A DNA stretch of 17,802 nucleotides from JBIOJM01 sp044450785 (lineage in GTDB: Bacteria > Planctomycetota > Planctomycetia > Isosphaerales > Isosphaeraceae). This document shows, one piece after another, positions 14,240-17,802 of this stretch. The notes under the pieces are model-generated. The model was not told where the DNA came from and made no database searches. It saw only the letters and a program-made list of their open reading frames with translations. The position numbers and the translations under genes were made by a program. The stretch covers positions 1-17,802 of the forward strand of contig JBIOJM010000208.1 of NCBI GenBank assembly GCA_044450785.1, read 5' to 3'. The stretch's first letter is position 1. Every line of letters begins with the position of its first letter.

Positions 14240-15472
14240 TCAGTTTGGATTGTCGGAGTCGGTCGTGGCGGCCGGCGCGTTGGTGCCGGTCGCAGCCTTG
14301 CTTGATCGCTTCGCCTTGGTCGTTTTCGTTCGCGGGCGAGTCGATTTGGCCCGCGGCTCCATCGTCTCGACTCTCGACAAGATTAGCTGGCCGCTCTCGG
14401 GAGTGAACTTGTATGTGAAATGGCGGTGGAAGCTCTGGCCGAGCAACAGCGGTATCTCGGCCTTGCCCGGGGGCATGACCGCGCAGACGACGTTGTCAAC
14501 CGTGAACTTGCCGACTCGCATCGAGGGGATCGTCATCAACTTGGCTTTGATGACCCCACCGTCGGCAACGTGCAGCTCGACCGGCCGGTCCGACGCCTGC
14601 GGCTTCAGGCCGATCCGCGATGCGAGCTCGGCCGAAATCGTCGTGAAACTCGCCCCCGTATCGAATACCAAGGGCACCGTCACCTTGCCATTGAACGTGA
14701 CATCGACCTCGTAGACGCCTCCCTTGCGACTGAGCTCGACCACCTCGGTCAGGATCGATTTCTCGGCCTTCTCCAGCAGCTTGACATTGGCCAGGAACTC
14801 ACGCGATGGACCAGGTTTGAAGGCTGTTGACTTGGACTTCGAGCTCAACGCGGCCAGGGCCCTTTTGATCGTCTCGTCCCGGGCGATTCCGACATATTCG
14901 GCGCTCGTCTTATCGACGATCTGCCGGAGGTCGAGGATTGCCTGGAGAAAGGCCCCGCGTCGACGTGCCAATTCCGCGGTCATCTTCTGGGCCAACTGAG
15001 GGTCGGCCGCTTGATCTCTGAGCAGATTGAGCCGATCGGAGACGATGTTGATCGCGGCCACCAACTGGTTGTGTTGATTCACAAGCTGATTTCGCTGGAA
15101 GGCGACTGCGACATTGGCGCTCTGAGGGCCCATGGCATCGAGCGCCTGATCGACGGCGCTCATCTGCTCGTTGAGAGCGATTCGTTCCTGGGTCAACTCC
15201 TGGACCAGTCCTTTCCGGCCCTGGGCACCCTGTTCGACGGCGTCCTGCTCCATGAGGGCGTAGTTCAATTGCCTGGACGCGAGCCGGGCCTCGTTCAGCT
15301 TCCTTTGGGCATCGGCCTCCGAGGCGACGACGTAGGTCGAGCCTGACCGTTTCAATCCATGGCTCTTGAGCACGTCCTCCGGCTTCGGTTCATCGGCGCG
15401 AATGGCCGCGGCCGCGCAGGCCGCCGCGACGGCCGGCAAGACGATCATGCGCGCGATCCGCGAGCGAATCAT
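14240..15472 (-). CDS. Exported coiled-coil protein with retropepsin-like aspartic protease domain
   Basis: This is a 410-aa protein. Residues 1-27 are a signal peptide (MIRSRIARMIVLPAVAAACA..., cleaved near IRA). Residues 30-75 (EDVLKSHGLKRSG, NEARLASRQLNYALM) match the neighbouring 289-aa protein. Residues 80-240 are charged helix, probably coiled coil, ending in GPSREFLANVKLLEKAEK. Residues about 252-367 form a single retropepsin-like domain: VPLVFDTGASFTTIS holds the catalytic D271-T-G, and IPLLLGQSF matches the later hydrophobic-Gly motif. Such domains act as homodimers and cleave peptides in the periplasm. The last 40 residues are a basic, Ala/Thr-rich tail also present in the neighbour. 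ATG 15472 has GGAG 9 nt upstream. The 5' neighbour is 59 bp away and the serpin 63 bp downstream, suggesting one operon. Confidence 0.9.
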   Translation of the reverse strand: MIRSRIARMIVLPAVAAACAAAAIRADEPKPEDVLKSHGLKRSGSTYVVASEADAQRKLNEARLASRQLNYALMEQDAVEQGAQGRKGLVQELTQERIALNEQMSAVDQALDAMGPQSANVAVAFQRNQLVNQHNQLVAAINIVSDRLNLLRDQAADPQLAQKMTAELARRRGAFLQAILDLRQIVDKTSAEYVGIARDETIKRALAALSSKSKSTAFKPGPSREFLANVKLLEKAEKSILTEVVELSRKGGVYEVDVTFNGKVTVPLVFDTGASFTTISAELASRIGLKPQASDRPVELHVADGGVIKAKLMTIPSMRVGKFTVDNVVCAVMPPGKAEIPLLLGQSFHRHFTYKFTPESGQLILSRVETMEPRAKSTRPRTKTTKAKRSSKAATGTNAPAATTDSDNPN

Positions 15473-15531
15473 GGTGGTGTTCTCCAGTCCAGCAGGAGTC
15501 GGATCGACCGGCTGCCGCGACGATCCGTCGA

Positions 15532-16401
15532 TCACCTTGACGACGACTGGTCCGAATCTCCGGTGGGGGCGGCTGCCTTGGTCGCGGTCGCCGGCTTCGA
15601 TGAGTGTTTGGTTTTCGTCCCGGCCCTGGACCGCCGTGAATGTTTGGCCGGTGATCCGTCCGTGTCAGGACTCGAAGCAGCTTTCTCGAGCTTCTCCAGC
15701 AGCTTGACGTTGTTCAGGAATTCGTGAGAGGGGCCGAGATCAAGCTTGTTTCTGATCGCTTTACCGGCCGCGGCGATGGCTTTCTTGACGTCCTGATCCT
15801 CGGCGAGGTCGCCGTATTTCTCGGTGGTTGAGTCAGCCAGCTTGCGGAGGTCGAGCAGTGCCTGATGGTAGGCTTCGCGACGATCCCGAACCTCTGCGTC
15901 GATCTTGTCTTTCGATTTTGGGTCGAATTTCTGGCTCTTGAGCTGATTGAGCCATGCCGTCTCCTGATTCACCTCCATCTGGAGCTGATATCGATAGGAG
16001 CTCAGCTCGTTGAATTGCTCCTGGGCCATGGTGGTGGAAAGTCTGCCGCGGAATCGGGGCAGACTGGCCATCTGCTGGCTGGCGAGATTGATCTGGGCCC
16101 GCATCTGGTCGATCTGTGCACCGAGATTCTTGATGGTCTGTTGATAATCCTCGGCGCTCATGGTCCCCTGCTGCTGCATGATGGAGTAGTTTAACTGTTT
16201 GGAGAGTCGCCGCACTTCGTTCATCTTGTTCTTGACGTCGGATTCCGTCTCGAGAACCGAGAGGGATCCGACGATCTTGAGGCCGTGTTTCTTGAGGACC
16301 TCGTTCTGGGGGCCCTCCGCCGCGAGAACGGGTACACGTCCCATGAACGCCAGGGCGGTTGCCAGAACGGTCGCCACCAATCCAAACTGAGACCTGGCCA
16401 T
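15532..16401 (-). CDS. Exported coiled-coil protein, paralogue of the adjacent protease but without protease domain
   Basis: This is a 289-aa protein. The signal peptide covers about 1-28 (MARSQFGLVATVLATALAF..., ending VLAA). Residues 33-75 (NEVLKKHGLKIVG, RRLSKQLNYSIM) match the downstream protein, as does LGPSHEFLNNVKLLEKLEKA (222-241). The middle is charged and helical, likely coiled coil. The C-terminal tail, about 245-289, is basic and rich in Ser/Ala/Thr (TKTKHSSKPATATKAAAP), like the tail of its neighbour. No catalytic motif is present. I do not recognise a named family. ATG 16401 is chosen for GGAGG 8 nt upstream and the signal peptide; the frame is open 15 codons further. It could be a scaffold or partner of the protease paralogue, possibly by hetero-coiled-coil pairing (inference). 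Confidence 0.85.
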   Translation of the reverse strand: MARSQFGLVATVLATALAFMGRVPVLAAEGPQNEVLKKHGLKIVGSLSVLETESDVKNKMNEVRRLSKQLNYSIMQQQGTMSAEDYQQTIKNLGAQIDQMRAQINLASQQMASLPRFRGRLSTTMAQEQFNELSSYRYQLQMEVNQETAWLNQLKSQKFDPKSKDKIDAEVRDRREAYHQALLDLRKLADSTTEKYGDLAEDQDVKKAIAAAGKAIRNKLDLGPSHEFLNNVKLLEKLEKAASSPDTDGSPAKHSRRSRAGTKTKHSSKPATATKAAAPTGDSDQSSSR

Positions 16402-16744
16402 CGATTCCACCTCCAGGCCGGAGGGCGCGATTGGCGCCCTGGCCACAATGAGATCGGACCGAATGCGGGACGGCGACTTTGCCGGCCAGCGTCGCTGTCC
16501 CGGCTCGCCGGCAGTTCGTCAATCCCGGTCGATCCACTCTGTCCCTGTCGATTCCATTGTACCGTCCGCTGGGAATCCCGAGTATGGGGTCGGGACTCAG
16601 TGGAACCGCAGAAGAATGCAGACGGTAGGTCAGGCTTTCCAGCCTGACGTCAGGCTGAAAAGCCTGACCGACACCGGAGTGATCCTCTCCGCCGGTCCAC
16701 TGAGCGTAATGGCCGTTTCCCGCTGGACCGGTGGAACGCTCTGC
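16402..16744. other. Intergenic region, 343 bp, with twin hairpins and no gene
   Basis: It lies between the NYN gene end and the start of the coiled-coil gene, both on the minus strand. The only clear structure is the twin hairpin at 16629-16668. It must also hold the promoter of the downstream group, but I see no convincing -35/-10 pair. Confidence 0.5.
16629..16668. repeat. Twin back-to-back hairpins with identical 8-bp stems
   Basis: Two 20-bp units abut: GTCAGGCT-TTCC-AGCCTGAC (16629-16648) and GTCAGGCT-GAAA-AGCCTGAC (16649-16668). Each has a perfect 8-bp stem and a 4-nt loop; the second loop is GAAA, a stable GNRA tetraloop on the plus-strand RNA. The outer arms can also pair with one another, giving an alternative long hairpin. 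It probably acts as a terminator or mRNA-end stabiliser of the NYN gene and is likely a dispersed repeat (inference). Confidence 0.75.
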
Positions 16745-17638
16745 TCAACGGCGGCGGCGGCCGGTCGGAACCCGTCTCGGGGGACGGGCGGTGCCGCCCG
16801 GGCCAGAAGGCGGAGAGTCAGGCGGGCCGGATTTGGGAGCCTTCCTCTCGCGCTCGCCGCTAAAGCTCGTCACGACATACGTGCCGCTCTTCGGATTCCG
16901 CTCGATATCCACAATACCCAGGTTGTCGGCGGCCTCGAGCAAGTGGGTGAAGCTGCGATAGCCGTAGTAGCTCTCGTCAAAGGAAGGTTTCTTTCGCTTC
17001 ATCGTGTCCTTGATCATCGAGGCGTAGAGCGCTTCATGGTTTTCGCGGCGCAGCGCGTTGCAGGCCTCGATCAAGAGGCTGTAGAGCTCGCGCTGCTTTT
17101 CGGGCAGGTTGGGAGGCAAGTTCGAGTTGAGGTCGGTCGCCAGTTGCTGTTCGTTCTGCTCCTGCCGCTCCAGGTCTTCGTAGTAAATGAACTCATCGCA
17201 GTTGTCGCGCAGCAGGTCGGAGGTCGAGCCTTTCATGCCCAGACCGATCACGTGCTTGCCGTTTTCCTTGAGCTTCGAGACGAGAGGAGAGAAGTCGGAG
17301 TCACCCGAAACGATCACGAAGGTATCGACATGGACCTTGCTCCAGGCGAGGTCCATGGCATCGACGACCAGGCGGATGTCGGCCGAGTTCTTGCCGGTCT
17401 GGGCCCGCTTGGGGATCTCGATCAGCTCGATGGCCGCCTCGTGGAACGGGGCAGTGTAGCTGGGGTATCGGCTCCAGTCGGCGTACGCCTTCTTGACGAT
17501 CAGCTTCCCCTTCTCGACGAGGCGCTCGAGCACCTTATGCACCTCAAATCGGATCTTACGCTGATTCTGGAACCCCATCGCCAGGTTTTCCAGATCGATG
17601 AATACGGCCAGGCTGCGTTCGCGTTCGGGCTTGATCAT
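16745..17638 (-). CDS. NYN-domain RNase with C-terminal OST-HTH/LOTUS-like domain (LabA/DUF88 type)
   Basis: This is a 297-aa cytoplasmic protein with no signal peptide. Residues 9-155 form a NYN (PIN-like) nuclease domain: SLAVFIDLENLA holds D15; KNSADIRLVVDAMDL holds D87 and D93; IVSGDSDFSPLV holds D113 and D115. These are the acidic metal-binding residues expected of an active RNase. A Gln/Glu-rich linker (157-180) leads to residues about 183-258, which fit the OST-HTH/LOTUS RNA-binding fold, with KPSFDESYYGYRSFTHLLEAAD as the signature part. The last 35 residues are a disordered, Pro/Arg-rich tail ending RRRR, also a plausible nucleic-acid contact. ATG 17638 begins the domain correctly; the usual Shine-Dalgarno position is empty, but AAGGA-bearing repeats lie 14 nt and further upstream. 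The RNA target is unknown. Confidence 0.93.
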   Translation of the reverse strand: MIKPERERSLAVFIDLENLAMGFQNQRKIRFEVHKVLERLVEKGKLIVKKAYADWSRYPSYTAPFHEAAIELIEIPKRAQTGKNSADIRLVVDAMDLAWSKVHVDTFVIVSGDSDFSPLVSKLKENGKHVIGLGMKGSTSDLLRDNCDEFIYYEDLERQEQNEQQLATDLNSNLPPNLPEKQRELYSLLIEACNALRRENHEALYASMIKDTMKRKKPSFDESYYGYRSFTHLLEAADNLGIVDIERNPKSGTYVVTSFSGERERKAPKSGPPDSPPSGPGGTARPPRRVPTGRRRR

Positions 17639-17650
17639 GTGTCAGTCAGT

Positions 17651-17681
17651 GGTCCTTAGTCCTTGGTCCTTGGTCCTTGGT
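17651..17681. repeat. Heptamer tandem repeat in the NYN gene leader
   Basis: Four consecutive heptads run from 17654 to 17681: CCTTAGT, then CCTTGGT three times. On the mRNA strand these read ACCAAGG and contain AAGGA four times, so the array presents several Shine-Dalgarno-like motifs, the nearest 14 nt from the ATG. Changes in copy number by slippage could alter expression. Confidence 0.7.
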
Positions 17682-17733
17682 CAGGCTCCGGGGTGTTAGC
17701 CGACGCTCGGAGGACACGCTCCCGTAGTGTCTG

Positions 17734-17760
17734 TGTATAGCATAAGCGAACACGGAACAA
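17734..17760 (-). promoter_or_regulatory. Possible promoter for the NYN gene
   Basis: On the minus strand TTGTTC (17760-17755) and TATACA (17739-17734) are 15 bp apart, which is shorter than optimal. The surrounding sequence is relatively AT-rich. It would give a leader of about 90 nt carrying the heptamer array. A weak candidate. Confidence 0.3.
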
Positions 17761-17774
17761 GGATAAAGGAAAAT

Positions 17775-17795
17775 GATGACGGATGACGGATGAGT
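17775..17795. repeat. Second heptamer tandem repeat
   Basis: GATGACG occurs twice in tandem (17775-17781, 17782-17788), followed by a diverged copy, GATGAGT (17789-17795). The unit resembles the AGGATGA heptad found beyond dapF. It lies upstream of the candidate NYN promoter at the window edge. Confidence 0.55.
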
Positions 17796-17802
17796 CGGAA
17801 AA

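Noticed and set aside
12078..16401. Toxin-antitoxin or defence module in the serpin/protease group
   Set aside because: Three of the four products have signal peptides and the fourth is dapF; none resembles a known toxin, antitoxin or defence protein.

Overview
The window reads as chromosomal DNA of a planctomycete, probably of the Isosphaeraceae/Gemmataceae kind. This is inferred from several things together: high GC with strongly GC-rich third codon positions; an N-terminal LEPR-XLL-like motif on a giant RHS/YD-repeat protein; a PEP-CTERM sorting signal; a secreted serpin; and several families of intergenic hairpins and heptamer repeats. No tRNA, rRNA, CRISPR array, transposase or integrase was seen.

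Layout. (1) 1-1673, minus strand: a 474-aa P-loop ATPase of unrecognised family, followed after 8 bp by the start of an unrecognised gene that runs off the left edge. (2) 1674-2274: a 601-bp divergent intergenic region with palindromic, repeat-like sequence. (3) 2275-3744, plus strand: an exported class C beta-lactamase-like serine hydrolase. (4) 3739-3819: a compact convergent terminator, with two tandem hairpins nested in an outer stem that contains both stop codons. (5) 3814-10740, minus strand: a 2308-aa RHS/YD-repeat protein with a C-terminal tip of about 169 aa and no adjacent immunity-type gene. (6) 10918-11679, minus strand: a 253-aa PEP-CTERM protein that seems to share a domain with the N-terminus of the RHS protein. 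A good sigma70-type promoter lies upstream of it. (7) 12078-14176, minus strand: an exported serpin and dapF, 11 bp apart. (8) 14240-16401, minus strand: two tandem paralogous exported coiled-coil proteins; one carries an inserted retropepsin-like aspartic protease domain. (9) 16745-17638, minus strand: a NYN-domain RNase with a C-terminal OST-HTH/LOTUS-like domain.

How the genes may work together. From 16401 down to 12078 the minus-strand genes are closely spaced (59, 63 and 11 bp), so they could be one transcript encoding secreted protease-related proteins (coiled-coil scaffold, coiled-coil protease, protease inhibitor) with a lysine/peptidoglycan biosynthesis gene at the end. PEP-CTERM and RHS form a second, surface-directed pair. 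The least explained items are the ATPase pair at the left edge, the paralogues that differ by a protease domain, and the domain shared by the PEP-CTERM and RHS proteins. All family assignments come from reading motifs by eye; no database search was done.
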